A stretch of DNA of 64,000 bases from NCBI GenBank assembly GCA_949066965.1, contig CARTDA010000005.1, positions 133,264 to 197,263 on the forward strand. Reading direction: 5' to 3'. The DNA is from COE1 sp949066965 (GTDB taxonomy: Bacteria > Bacillota > Clostridia > Lachnospirales > Lachnospiraceae). This document shows positions 36,650 to 45,382 of this stretch, one piece after another. The notes under the pieces were generated by a model that searched no databases, had not been told where the DNA came from, and was given only the letters and a program-made list of their open reading frames with translations. How positions within the stretch are numbered: the first letter of the stretch is position 1; each line of letters opens with the position of its first letter. The translations under genes were made by a program, and so were the position numbers.

Positions 36650-36792
36650 CGTGAAAAGTACTTCTAATTGCTTTCAGCAATTTCCACTCGCAGCAGAGGC
36701 TGCTTCGCGGAGAAGTACTAAGTTTCACGCCGAAAAATGCCAAAGTACGGCATTTTTCATAACGATTTGAGATTCCGCAGAGCGGAATCATG
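36647..36792. repeat. family A structured repeat, full copy 2
   Basis: These 146 nt are identical to 102-247. The copy begins within the stop codon of the AraC gene and ends 28 nt before lacZ. No terminator other than its own hairpins separates the two genes, so if the cluster is one transcript the element is part of the mRNA. Confidence 0.85.
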
Positions 36793-36820
36793 TTGGTTAG
36801 CATGAAAAAAAGAGGACATT

Positions 36821-39800
36821 ATGATGCATGAAAAAATAAAGAATCCCCTGTTTTATGGGGAGAATCGAATCGCGGCGCACTCAGACCACAAGTATTATCT
36901 GAGCGAAGCCGAATTTGTACAGAATATCCAGAGCCTGAAACAGTCGCTGGATGGTGTCTGGAAATTCAGATATGCAAAAAATATGGAGGATGCGCCGGAC
37001 GATTTTTTCAAAAATGACACAGACTGCCGCAGCTGGGATGACATCCGTGTACCCGCGCATATCCAGCTCGAGGGATATGGTAAGCCCCAGTATGTCAATG
37101 TGCAGTATCCGTGGGACGGGCATGAGGTCGTTGAGCCGGGTGAGATACCGACACGCTTCAATCCGACAGCAAGCTATGTCAAATACTTTACCGTGCCTGC
37201 GCAGTTTGTGGGAAAGCGGGTCTTTGTTTCCTTTCAGGGTGTCGAGAGCGGATTTGCACTCTGGTGCAATGGCAGTTATGTCGGCTACAGCGAGGACAGC
37301 TTCACGCCGTCGGACTTTGAGCTGACAGATGTATTGAAAGCGGGTGAAAACAAGCTTGCCGTCCAGGTGTACAAATGGACGAGCGGAAGCTGGTGCGAGG
37401 ATCAGGATTTCTTCCGGTTCTCGGGAATTTTCCGGAGCGTCTATCTGTATGCGATTCCTGACACGCATGTCAGTGATATTCGGATTCGAACTGATTTGAA
37501 TGCGGATTACACCAGGGCGGATCTGGTGGTTTCGCTGACTGTGACGGCCAGACAGGCAGAAGGTTCTGTCAGGGCAGGATTGACACTTTCCGATATCTCA
37601 GAAGCTGCTGAGACTGAAATCACACTTGTAAACGGCGAAAATCCGGCGGTTCACATGACAGTGGACGAACCGATGCTCTGGAGTGCAGAGGAACCGTTTT
37701 TATATGAACTATTGATTACCTTGTATGATGCGGATGGAAATGTCGTCGAAATCATCCCGCAAAAAGTCGGCTTCCGGCGTTTTGCGATGGACAACGGCAT
37801 CATGACGCTGAACGGAAAACGCATTGTGTTCAAGGGCGTCAACAGGCATGAGTTCAGCGGTCGTTTTGGAAGGGTGCCCGATTATGACGAGATGCTACAG
37901 GACATCATCACCATGAAAAGGCACAACATCAATGCCATCCGTACCAGCCATTACCCGAATGACTCAAGGCTCTATGAGCTGTGTGATGAATACGGACTGT
38001 ATCTCATTGACGAGTGCAATATGGAGTCCCATGGGGCATGGGATCTGGTGCTCAGGGGGAAAATGCCCATCGGGCAGGCGCTTCCGGGTGACAGGAAAGA
38101 GTGGGAACCGCTCCTGCTTGACCGGGTCAATTCCATGTACCAGCGTGACAAGAACCATCCGTCCATCCTCATCTGGTCGTGCGGAAATGAATCGTTTGGC
38201 GGCTCTGTCATCCATGCAATGTCACAGAAGCTCCATGAACTGGATGACACAAGGCTTGTCCACTATGAAGGGGTATTCAATGACAGGCGCATCAATACCA
38301 TCTCCGACATGGAGAGCCAGATGTATTCCAGCGTGGCTTCCATCAAGGAATTTTTGAAAAAGGACAGGAGCAAGCCTTTTATACTTTGCGAATATACGCA
38401 CGCAATGGGAAATTCCTGTGGTGCCATGCACAAGTACACGGATTTGACGGACGAGGAACCGCTTTTTCAGGGAGGCTTTATCTGGGACTATGTGGACCAG
38501 TCGCTTTACCACAGGGACAGATATGGAAATGAGGTGCTCGGTTACGGCGGCGATTTCGACGACCGTCCGTGTGACTATAATTTTAGTGGAAACGGCATTG
38601 TTTATGGCGGAAACAGAAACCCTTCGCCAAAGATGCAGGAAGTAAAATTCAATTATCAGAATATACAGGTTCGGGTGGACGGTGACAGCTTTGAAGTCAT
38701 CAATAAAAACCTGTTTACCAATACATCCAGATACGAGTGCATTGTCACACTGGCGCTCGACGGGGAGGAGCTTGCCCGGGCAACGGTTGTGACGGACGTG
38801 GAGCCGCTTTCGTCAAAAGTTTGCAAACTGCCCGTATTTGGCTACATGACGCCATGGAGCAACGAGGAACCGTGGAAGGCAGTGCGGGGCGGCGAGTATG
38901 TCGTGACAGTGAGCTTCGTGTTGCTCTATGACACCATCTGGGCAAAGCGCGGTCACGAGGTTGCTTTCGGACAGGGCGTGTATACCGTGGAAGGAGCAGG
39001 CAATTCCTGCGATGTCCAGGAGCCGCAATTGTTTGAAATTGCCGACGGTTCCTACAATATCGGCGTGCGCGGCATGCACTTTGAGGCATTGTTTGACAAA
39101 GGCGGAAAAGGGCTGGTGTCGTATGTGTACGCAGGCAGGGAACTGATAAAAGCCATACCGAAACCGAATTTCTGGCGTGCGCCGACAGACAACGACTGTG
39201 GCAATCAGATGCCGTTCCGGTACGCGCAGTGGAAGACCGCAAGCTTATACCAGCAGATAAAAGAACCTGAGATAACAAAAAGTGACACGAATGTCATAAT
39301 TAAGTACAGTTATAAACTGCCGACAACACCGGAGTCGGAATGCTTTGTGACCTACAAAGTGACAGGGGATGGCAATATTCATACTACGTTGGAATACCAG
39401 GCGCCGGACGGCGTTTCGGACATCCCCGAGTTCGGCATGCTGTTCAAATTCGATGCGGATTTGGAAAATGTGGCATGGTACGGACTGGGACCGGAAGAGA
39501 CCTACTGCGACCGTGAGAAAGGCGGGAAGCTTGGTATTTATCATAAAAAAGTAACAGAAAACCTGGCGGAGTATCTTGTTCCACAGGAGTGCGGCAACCA
39601 CACAGGCGTGCGCAGAATCAGCGTCACGGACAACAAGGGGCGCGGTGTCTGCTTCACCGGAAATGATTTGAGTGTAAATGTACTGCCGTACACGCCGCAT
39701 GAGCTTGAAAACGCGATGCATGTCCATGAGCTGCCGCCCATATATTACACGGTAGTGCGGATTGCCCTGAAACAGATGGGGGTGGCGGGCGATGACAGCT

Positions 39801-39880
39801 GGGGGGCAAGGACGCATGAGGAGTATCTGCTGGATGCTTCAAACAAATTTGTATTATCTTTTGATTTTAAAGGGATATAA
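36821..39880 (+). CDS. lacZ: beta-galactosidase (GH2, LacZ type)
   Basis: The 1019-residue enzyme is the length of E. coli LacZ and has the five-domain order: a jelly-roll with SWDDIRVPAHIQLEGYG, an Ig-like domain, the TIM barrel with GVNRHEF, acid/base Glu457 in CGNESFGG and nucleophile Glu524 in LCEYTHAMGNS, and the C-terminal Bgal_small_N domain (NFWRAPTDNDCGNQMP). No signal peptide is present, so it acts in the cytoplasm. AGAGGA lies before tandem ATGs 36821 and 36824. It would split the galactosides released by the GH53 enzyme. Confidence 0.96.
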   Translation: MMHEKIKNPLFYGENRIAAHSDHKYYLSEAEFVQNIQSLKQSLDGVWKFRYAKNMEDAPDDFFKNDTDCRSWDDIRVPAHIQLEGYGKPQYVNVQYPWDGHEVVEPGEIPTRFNPTASYVKYFTVPAQFVGKRVFVSFQGVESGFALWCNGSYVGYSEDSFTPSDFELTDVLKAGENKLAVQVYKWTSGSWCEDQDFFRFSGIFRSVYLYAIPDTHVSDIRIRTDLNADYTRADLVVSLTVTARQAEGSVRAGLTLSDISEAAETEITLVNGENPAVHMTVDEPMLWSAEEPFLYELLITLYDADGNVVEIIPQKVGFRRFAMDNGIMTLNGKRIVFKGVNRHEFSGRFGRVPDYDEMLQDIITMKRHNINAIRTSHYPNDSRLYELCDEYGLYLIDECNMESHGAWDLVLRGKMPIGQALPGDRKEWEPLLLDRVNSMYQRDKNHPSILIWSCGNESFGGSVIHAMSQKLHELDDTRLVHYEGVFNDRRINTISDMESQMYSSVASIKEFLKKDRSKPFILCEYTHAMGNSCGAMHKYTDLTDEEPLFQGGFIWDYVDQSLYHRDRYGNEVLGYGGDFDDRPCDYNFSGNGIVYGGNRNPSPKMQEVKFNYQNIQVRVDGDSFEVINKNLFTNTSRYECIVTLALDGEELARATVVTDVEPLSSKVCKLPVFGYMTPWSNEEPWKAVRGGEYVVTVSFVLLYDTIWAKRGHEVAFGQGVYTVEGAGNSCDVQEPQLFEIADGSYNIGVRGMHFEALFDKGGKGLVSYVYAGRELIKAIPKPNFWRAPTDNDCGNQMPFRYAQWKTASLYQQIKEPEITKSDTNVIIKYSYKLPTTPESECFVTYKVTGDGNIHTTLEYQAPDGVSDIPEFGMLFKFDADLENVAWYGLGPEETYCDREKGGKLGIYHKKVTENLAEYLVPQECGNHTGVRRISVTDNKGRGVCFTGNDLSVNVLPYTPHELENAMHVHELPPIYYTVVRIALKQMGVAGDDSWGARTHEEYLLDASNKFVLSFDFKGI

Positions 39881-39904
39881 AAAACCAAAAAGGAGGAATG
39901 AAAA

Positions 39905-41764
39905 GTGGATAAATTTGTAGTAAACATTATCCATCGTCCGGAGATGGTTCCGGAGTATTCTGCGACTGTCACAGGACAGGGAAAGGAGGAGGATATCGGG
40001 GATAAGGCGCTCTTGACCGAATCACTTGATATCTTCAAGACACAGCAGAGACTGGCACATGAGAATGGTCTGAAGGTGACAATCCAGATGACCTACGCTT
40101 CATTGTTCAATGATGAGGCAGTGGAGCTTGCAAAGCATGACCATGAGGAGTACGGCGACGAGATTGCACTCTCCCTGCTCGGACTTCCCTGCGAGGAGTT
40201 CCGCGAGAAGTACAAGACAAAGGACTTCTGTATCTGGATGTTCTCGATGGAGGACAAGAAGGCAATCGTCAATGATGTCTTCGAGAAATTCCACGACAGG
40301 TTCGGATTTTATCCGGAGTCAACCGGCTCCTATTACATGGATGCCGAGCTGACAAACTATATCAAGGAGAAATACCCGACCGTAAAATGCGCGGTTGCGA
40401 CATGCTGGGAGGAAGGACCAAAGGCATACCACACCTGCAACAACTCCTGGTATACCCTGTTTGACGGCGGCCCATGGGCACCGTGGATTCCGTCCAAGCA
40501 GAATACCCACGCACCCGCGGCAAATGCGGCAGAGGACTCGGGCATCGTTGCAATCCCGCATCTGTCAAGAGACCTGATTGCGTGCTATGACGGAAATGGT
40601 TCCAACTTCGGCACCCATCCGCAGAACGTGCTGCGTGGCATGATTTACGACACAAAGACATGGGAATACCCTTATCTTTATAACTTAATTGACCAGTACC
40701 GCGACCTTGCAAAGTACAACAATGGCTACTCCTACAACATGATGTTCGTAGGACCCGGCTGGATGAACAAGATGGGACGCTGGGAGCAGCCGTATGAGCT
40801 TCTGTATAAGTCATACAGCGACGGCTGCAAGTATTACGGCGACCTGAAGAAGGAGGGCAAGCTCATCGACATGACCATGGCGGAGTTTGCGGACTATTAC
40901 AGGGAAAAGAAGGGTGTCAATGCAGGAAACTACAATGAGCCGGAATGCGCGCCGTGGCGTGATATCCTCTATGGCTCTGACAAGCAGCTGTTCTGGTACT
41001 GCGACCCATATATGAGAGCCTGCGTCAACATGGACCAGGGCGGCGCGATTGTCGACCTTCGTCCTTACGTGGCAAAATTGAACTGGCCTGTCGGCATTGG
41101 CACGCCGCATGTACAGGATGCTTCCTATCCGTTCCTGATTCAGGAAAAGTACCGTGCAGGGTACTTCACGCACTATGCAGGGGCAGGTACCGTGAGAAGC
41201 GCGAAGCTTTCCTGCAAGGGCGAGGAAGTTGACCTCTGCCTCTGCCCGACGCACAGCCACTTCTCAGAGGAAGTGATTGACGGCAAAAAGACACGCATCC
41301 TGACGCTCGACCCTGTTGAAATCAAGTTCAACGGCGTGACCGTGAAGCTTCAGACCAAGGAATACTTTGAGGAAGGTGCTTCCAATATCAAGATAGAAAG
41401 AAATATCCTTGAAATCAGCGACCCGTCCGCAGAGATTACACTCGACGAGTATATCACGGCATGCTACGGCACGACCGAGTATCCTGAGGACATGACAGGC
41501 ATCACGCTCGCATGCGAGGGCGCAGGCGGCGAGACCATCAATTATGAATACAGATGCCGCGATGCGAAGCTTGACGGCGCGAGCGCAGTGAGCGCAGTAA
41601 TTCCGGCAATCGAGACAAAGGTTTCCCTCACCGCCTCTGACAAGGCACTCGGCTACATCGAGGAGGGATATGCATTCTCACCGATGTTCAAGCTCGGCTA
41701 CAAGAAGACAATTTCTGATAAGGAGGTATTTGCAACATGGCTCAACTTGGAAAAGGCAAATTAA
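39905..41764 (+). CDS. unrecognised 619-residue protein of the galactan cluster
   Basis: I do not recognise this family with confidence. The start is GTG 39905, 8 nt after AGGAGG. The N-terminal 300 residues look like an alpha/beta barrel: HDHEEYGDEIALSLLGLP, GFYPESTGSYYMD, IPHLSRDLIACYDGNG and MMFVGPGWMNKMG. That recalls NodB/GH57-like deacetylase or hydrolase barrels. The last 200 residues look like beta-sandwich. It has no signal peptide. It lies 24 nt after lacZ and overlaps the next gene, so it is probably a sugar-active enzyme of this cluster. The activity is not known. Confidence 0.7.
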   Translation: MDKFVVNIIHRPEMVPEYSATVTGQGKEEDIGDKALLTESLDIFKTQQRLAHENGLKVTIQMTYASLFNDEAVELAKHDHEEYGDEIALSLLGLPCEEFREKYKTKDFCIWMFSMEDKKAIVNDVFEKFHDRFGFYPESTGSYYMDAELTNYIKEKYPTVKCAVATCWEEGPKAYHTCNNSWYTLFDGGPWAPWIPSKQNTHAPAANAAEDSGIVAIPHLSRDLIACYDGNGSNFGTHPQNVLRGMIYDTKTWEYPYLYNLIDQYRDLAKYNNGYSYNMMFVGPGWMNKMGRWEQPYELLYKSYSDGCKYYGDLKKEGKLIDMTMAEFADYYREKKGVNAGNYNEPECAPWRDILYGSDKQLFWYCDPYMRACVNMDQGGAIVDLRPYVAKLNWPVGIGTPHVQDASYPFLIQEKYRAGYFTHYAGAGTVRSAKLSCKGEEVDLCLCPTHSHFSEEVIDGKKTRILTLDPVEIKFNGVTVKLQTKEYFEEGASNIKIERNILEISDPSAEITLDEYITACYGTTEYPEDMTGITLACEGAGGETINYEYRCRDAKLDGASAVSAVIPAIETKVSLTASDKALGYIEEGYAFSPMFKLGYKKTISDKEVFATWLNLEKAN

Positions 41765-41955
41765 ATTACAGATGTCCATCCTGCTTTATGCGAGACCTCG
41801 ACATCGACATGTTCTACAATAAGGACACAGGCATCTACAGCTGCATCCGCTGCCAGTACAGGGGGACAGAGGCTGATGTCCTTGAGAAAAACGAGATGGT
41901 AAGATTCCGCTACCTCGACAGGGCAAAGCGGTTTACGAAGTTTGATTTTGACTAA
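41737..41955 (+). CDS. 72-residue zinc-ribbon protein overlapping the previous gene
   Basis: This is a small protein with two Cys pairs, CPSC (residues 13-16) and CIRC (about 36-39), which form a rubredoxin-like zinc ribbon, and a basic-aromatic C-terminal tail. Its start lies 28 nt inside the end of the 619-residue gene in another frame, and AAGGAGG sits 10 nt before the ATG, which points to translational coupling. The close link suggests it serves that protein or its mRNA. No specific function can be named. Confidence 0.75.
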   Translation: MAQLGKGKLNYRCPSCFMRDLDIDMFYNKDTGIYSCIRCQYRGTEADVLEKNEMVRFRYLDRAKRFTKFDFD

Positions 41956-41997
41956 GAAAAGAAGAACCATGCAGCAGCATGGTTCTTCTTTTCTTAG
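41952..41997. terminator. long hairpin terminator
   Basis: A perfect 20-bp stem (CTAAGAAAAGAAGAACCATG and its complement) with a 6-nt loop overlaps the last codon of the zinc-ribbon gene and the stop of the AraC remnant on the other strand. The arms are purine/pyrimidine asymmetric, so it can act in both directions. Confidence 0.8.
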
Positions 41998-42315
41998 TTG
42001 ACCATTCCATCCTCTTTCCGGAATTGCAGCGGGGACATCCCGGTATTGCGCCGGAAGCAGTCGCTGAAATAGGAACTGCTTGAAAATCCGGCTTCAATGG
42101 CAATTTCCATCATGCTCAGCTTTGAGTGGACGAGAAGCTTTTGCGAGTATGCCATTTTCTCGTTCAGCACAAAGGTGGAAAACGGCGTGTGCAGATGCGT
42201 TACAAATATCTTGGACAGGATGCGCTCCCGCAGGCAGATGATAATCAGCTTGTACAGCAGCCCCTTCAGCAGCAGTTCGGAATACTTGTTGTATGCGTTG
42301 CAGACCCCGGTTGAG
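41994..42315 (-). pseudogene. AraC-family regulator remnant (C-terminal part only)
   Basis: Read on the minus strand, the DNA encodes the end of an AraC regulator: LRERILSKIFVTHLHTPFST, then LVHSKLSMMEIAIEAGFSSS and YFSDCFRRNTGMSPLQFRK, ending at TAA 41996-41994. The frame has both HTH motifs but no start codon or ligand domain. Homology stops near 42310, where a segment with a promoter and a repeat of 47252 begins. It is not the C-terminus of the AraC gene at 35723. Confidence 0.75.
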
Positions 42316-42370
42316 TTGTGTGTCTGGTCTCAATAGCTCGTTGATTGTAGTTGCTGTCGTGCTGTGATAA
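42311..42370 (+). promoter_or_regulatory. promoter region of the XRE-PurM gene, repeated at 47252-47311
   Basis: Sixty nt align without gaps to 47252-47311. The most conserved part is CTCAATAGCTCGTTGATTGTA, which contains a -35 (TTGATT, 42341) followed after 18 nt by TGATAA (42365). A separate TATAAT at 42393 gives a second possible -10. The shared upstream part could be an operator common to both transcripts or the footprint of a duplication. Confidence 0.5.
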
Positions 42371-42420
42371 ACTTTTATGTAACAGGGAATAGTATAATGA
42401 AAACACAGGGGGGATTAGAC

Positions 42421-43665
42421 ATGCTGGACAGGGAGAATGTCGGGAGGGCAATCTCGGAGCAGAGAAAGATAAAAGGAATGACACAGAAGCAGCTTGCCGA
42501 TTTGCTGAATGTATCCTATCAGGCAGTTTCGAGATGGGAGCAGGGGGCGAGCCTGCCGTCAGTGGACATGATTTATGATATCGCGCAGGCGCTTGACACG
42601 ACAGTTGATTTTCTGCTGAATGGGATTTCAGAGAAACGGAAAATCATCAGTTATTCGGATACGGGACTGGATGCAAAAATGCTTTATATGGTGAAGGGGA
42701 TGCTGAGCCGTCTTGTCACGCAGGATGACAGGCTGCTTCACGCAAATGTAACGGATCCCACGTTTTTCCGGCCGGATATCGCGGGAATCGCGGAACCGGT
42801 GTGTGTGTTTGCAAGCCATGTGCCCGGTTCCAAGGAGCGCTTTGCCATGGAAAATGGATATGACAGGGAAATCTGCATGGAGCTGGTGGCAAGCGCAGCA
42901 AACAACCTGATACGCTATGGCGTGAAACCCTCAGTCCTGCAGGCGCATATTGTCTGTGGAAACAATGACAGCGGCCAGTTGCTGCTTATGGGTGAAACAT
43001 TTAAGGAGGCATGTGAGAGCAATGACATTACCTTTTCCGGGATGGAAGTGGCAGCGCAGGCTGTCAATTACCATGCGGGCGAGTACCGGTTAAGCGCTTT
43101 GGTAATCGGGATTTCTGACAGGAAAAAAATCATTACAGGCACCCGCATCACCGAGGGCGATGTCATAATCGGGCTGCATACGGAGGGTATCTCGTCAATC
43201 AGTTATCCCTTTGTCAAAGTGATTCTCGACAGGAGACCGGACATCGCATATGCAAAGATTGACGGGGAGAAAGTTTTCATGGATGAACTGATAAAGCCAA
43301 ATGCATCTTATGTGAAGGCGGTCAGTGAGCTCATCAGTGACAATCTCATACATGGCGCCTTTTGCATCAATAAGTCGCTGTTTAACCGAAGATGCTATGA
43401 GACGATACCAAAGGGGCTTGGAGCTGAAATTGATGTCACGGCGATACCGGTTCCGGCGCTGTTCCGGTATCTCTATGATTTGAACATGATGGACAGGGAG
43501 TGTTTTCTGGACGATTTTTCACTTGGCATCGGCATGCTGCTGGCAGTGCCCATAGAGCATTGCGACAGGGCAGTGAAAATAATCGAGAAATACCATCAGT
43601 GCTGGCGCGTCGGGACAATCAAAAAGGATGAGGAGCACCCCGATGCGCGCGTCTGGCTGAAATGA
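42421..43665 (+). CDS. XRE-type HTH fused to a PurM-like (AIR synthase) domain
   Basis: The 414-residue protein has an XRE/Cro helix-turn-helix at residues about 8-62 (MTQKQLADLLNVSYQAVSRW). From about residue 100 the sequence follows AIR synthase (PurM): NNLIRYGVKPSVLQAHIVCG, EGDVIIGLHTEGISSISYPFV (first 20 residues: EGDVIIGLHTEGISSISYPF), KPNASYVKAV, GLGAEIDVTAIPVPALF, and FSLGIGMLLAVP. These match PurM segments such as the GLHSNG loop and the NMGIGM end, with changes at several catalytic positions. It is probably a regulator that senses a nucleotide-like ligand and controls the ABC exporters 13 nt downstream. ATG 42421 follows GGGGGG. Confidence 0.82.
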   Translation: MLDRENVGRAISEQRKIKGMTQKQLADLLNVSYQAVSRWEQGASLPSVDMIYDIAQALDTTVDFLLNGISEKRKIISYSDTGLDAKMLYMVKGMLSRLVTQDDRLLHANVTDPTFFRPDIAGIAEPVCVFASHVPGSKERFAMENGYDREICMELVASAANNLIRYGVKPSVLQAHIVCGNNDSGQLLLMGETFKEACESNDITFSGMEVAAQAVNYHAGEYRLSALVIGISDRKKIITGTRITEGDVIIGLHTEGISSISYPFVKVILDRRPDIAYAKIDGEKVFMDELIKPNASYVKAVSELISDNLIHGAFCINKSLFNRRCYETIPKGLGAEIDVTAIPVPALFRYLYDLNMMDRECFLDDFSLGIGMLLAVPIEHCDRAVKIIEKYHQCWRVGTIKKDEEHPDARVWLK

Positions 43666-43678
43666 AAAGGAGGCTTTT

Positions 43679-45382
43679 ATGGTAAGGGCTGGTTTTCGCA
43701 ATGGGTATATGCTGCTGCTGTTTATTTTGTCTGCGGTCGGATTAAATGAAATCATTTTATTGGGAAATGACTTGATTGCACAGGCTGCGGACGGGGTGCT
43801 GGACGGACAGCAGGTTGATTTTTCCACTTTTATAATACCGCTGCTGTGGATGATTGTGCTGGGGACGGCAGCATCGTATTGCAAAAGTATTTTTGGGAAT
43901 CATTACAGTGCGATGGTGCAGAGGGATGTGCGCGCGTCGCTTGGAAAACACCTGGTCAGGCTGCCATTTTCTTACTTTGACGAAAAGGGCAGCGGCAGTA
44001 TTATGACACGGCTGATATCGGACATGGATGAGCTGGGAAGGTTTTTTTCGGAAATCCTGCCGAATCTGCTCATCAATGTCATTGCGGTAGTGACTGCAAC
44101 CATATACCTTGTTCAGATGGATGTGCGGCTGATTGCCGTGTTGTTTGCAAGCTACCCGGTCATGCTGGTTGTGGCAGACCGGCTTTCCAAAAAGCTCGCA
44201 TGGCTTGCCCAGAAGCTGCGCTCCCATATGGATGCGTGCAACGAAAAGGCGTATGACGCGATTCAGGGAATTGTGATAGGGAGAAGCTACAATCTATATG
44301 AAGTGCAGAAGAAAGAAATCGATGCCGTCATTGACCAGAAAGTGGAGCAGGCTTGCAAAAGCACGCGGATTTCTTCCATGGGATGGGTGCTGAAAAATAT
44401 CATCACCACAATTCCTGTGATTCTCTGTTATCTGTTTGCACTGTATGAGACGATGCAGGGCAGGATTACAGTCGGGGAAATGCTTGCGTTTACGGTAATC
44501 CTCAGCAGAATCCTGAATCCTATCGGGGATATTGTATTCTGTGCGAATGATATCCGGGAGGCTGGCGTGTCGTTAAAGCGCATCCAGGAGATTGATAATC
44601 AGGAAGAAGAACGCACGGATGGAAGGATACATACACTTTCACAGGCTGGCGCGGATGTGCCTGCAATCGAGTGGAACGGCGTGTGCTTTGCTTATGGGGG
44701 CAGTAAAGAACATGCTGTCTTAAAAAACATGAGCTTCCGCGTTGAGACAGGCACACAGACTGCGTTTGTGGGAGGCTCAGGCGAGGGAAAGACGACGATT
44801 TTTAAGCTGCTGTGCGGTTTTTATGACAGGGATGAAGGTCGGTACCAGTTATTCGGACATCCTTTCGAGGAGTGGGATCTGGAAGCGGCAAGGAGCTGTT
44901 TTTCAGAAGTTTCACAGAATGTATTTCTTTTTCCCGGAACAATTTGGGACAATGTGGCGTGCGGAAAAGAACATGCCACAGATGAGGAAGTTGTGCAGGC
45001 GTGCAAGAATGCAAACATTCATGATTTTATTGTCCGTCTTCCCGAAGGCTATGAAACGCTTGTGGGAGAGCGCGGCGTGCGTCTTTCCGGCGGACAGCGC
45101 CAGCGGATTTCCATTGCACGGGCTTTTTTGAAGGATGCACCAATTTTACTGCTGGACGAGCCGACTGCGGCTGTTGATGTCGAGGCGGAGCAGAAGATAC
45201 AGGAGGCTGTGGAGAGAATTGCGTCGGGCAGGACGGTGATTGTCATTGCGCACAGGCTGTCCACCATCAGAAATGCAGGGCGGATTTATGTGGTGAATGG
45301 CGGAAAAATCGCGGAGACAGGCAATCATGGGGAACTGCTGGAGAGAAGGGGAATTTATGCGGAAATGTATGCAAAGGGATGA
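43679..45382 (+). CDS. ABC exporter half-transporter (TMD-NBD), first partner
   Basis: The 567-residue protein has a six-helix membrane domain (residues about 10-300) and a C-terminal ATPase with Walker A GGSGEGKTT, signature LSGGQRQRISIARA and Walker B ILLLDEPT followed by the H-loop IAHRLST. It is a multidrug/lipid-type exporter half. AAGGAGG precedes ATG 43679. The next gene overlaps it and encodes a similar half, so the two probably form a heterodimer. The fused regulator upstream suggests ligand-induced export. The substrate is unknown. Confidence 0.92.
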   Translation: MVRAGFRNGYMLLLFILSAVGLNEIILLGNDLIAQAADGVLDGQQVDFSTFIIPLLWMIVLGTAASYCKSIFGNHYSAMVQRDVRASLGKHLVRLPFSYFDEKGSGSIMTRLISDMDELGRFFSEILPNLLINVIAVVTATIYLVQMDVRLIAVLFASYPVMLVVADRLSKKLAWLAQKLRSHMDACNEKAYDAIQGIVIGRSYNLYEVQKKEIDAVIDQKVEQACKSTRISSMGWVLKNIITTIPVILCYLFALYETMQGRITVGEMLAFTVILSRILNPIGDIVFCANDIREAGVSLKRIQEIDNQEEERTDGRIHTLSQAGADVPAIEWNGVCFAYGGSKEHAVLKNMSFRVETGTQTAFVGGSGEGKTTIFKLLCGFYDRDEGRYQLFGHPFEEWDLEAARSCFSEVSQNVFLFPGTIWDNVACGKEHATDEEVVQACKNANIHDFIVRLPEGYETLVGERGVRLSGGQRQRISIARAFLKDAPILLLDEPTAAVDVEAEQKIQEAVERIASGRTVIVIAHRLSTIRNAGRIYVVNGGKIAETGNHGELLERRGIYAEMYAKG

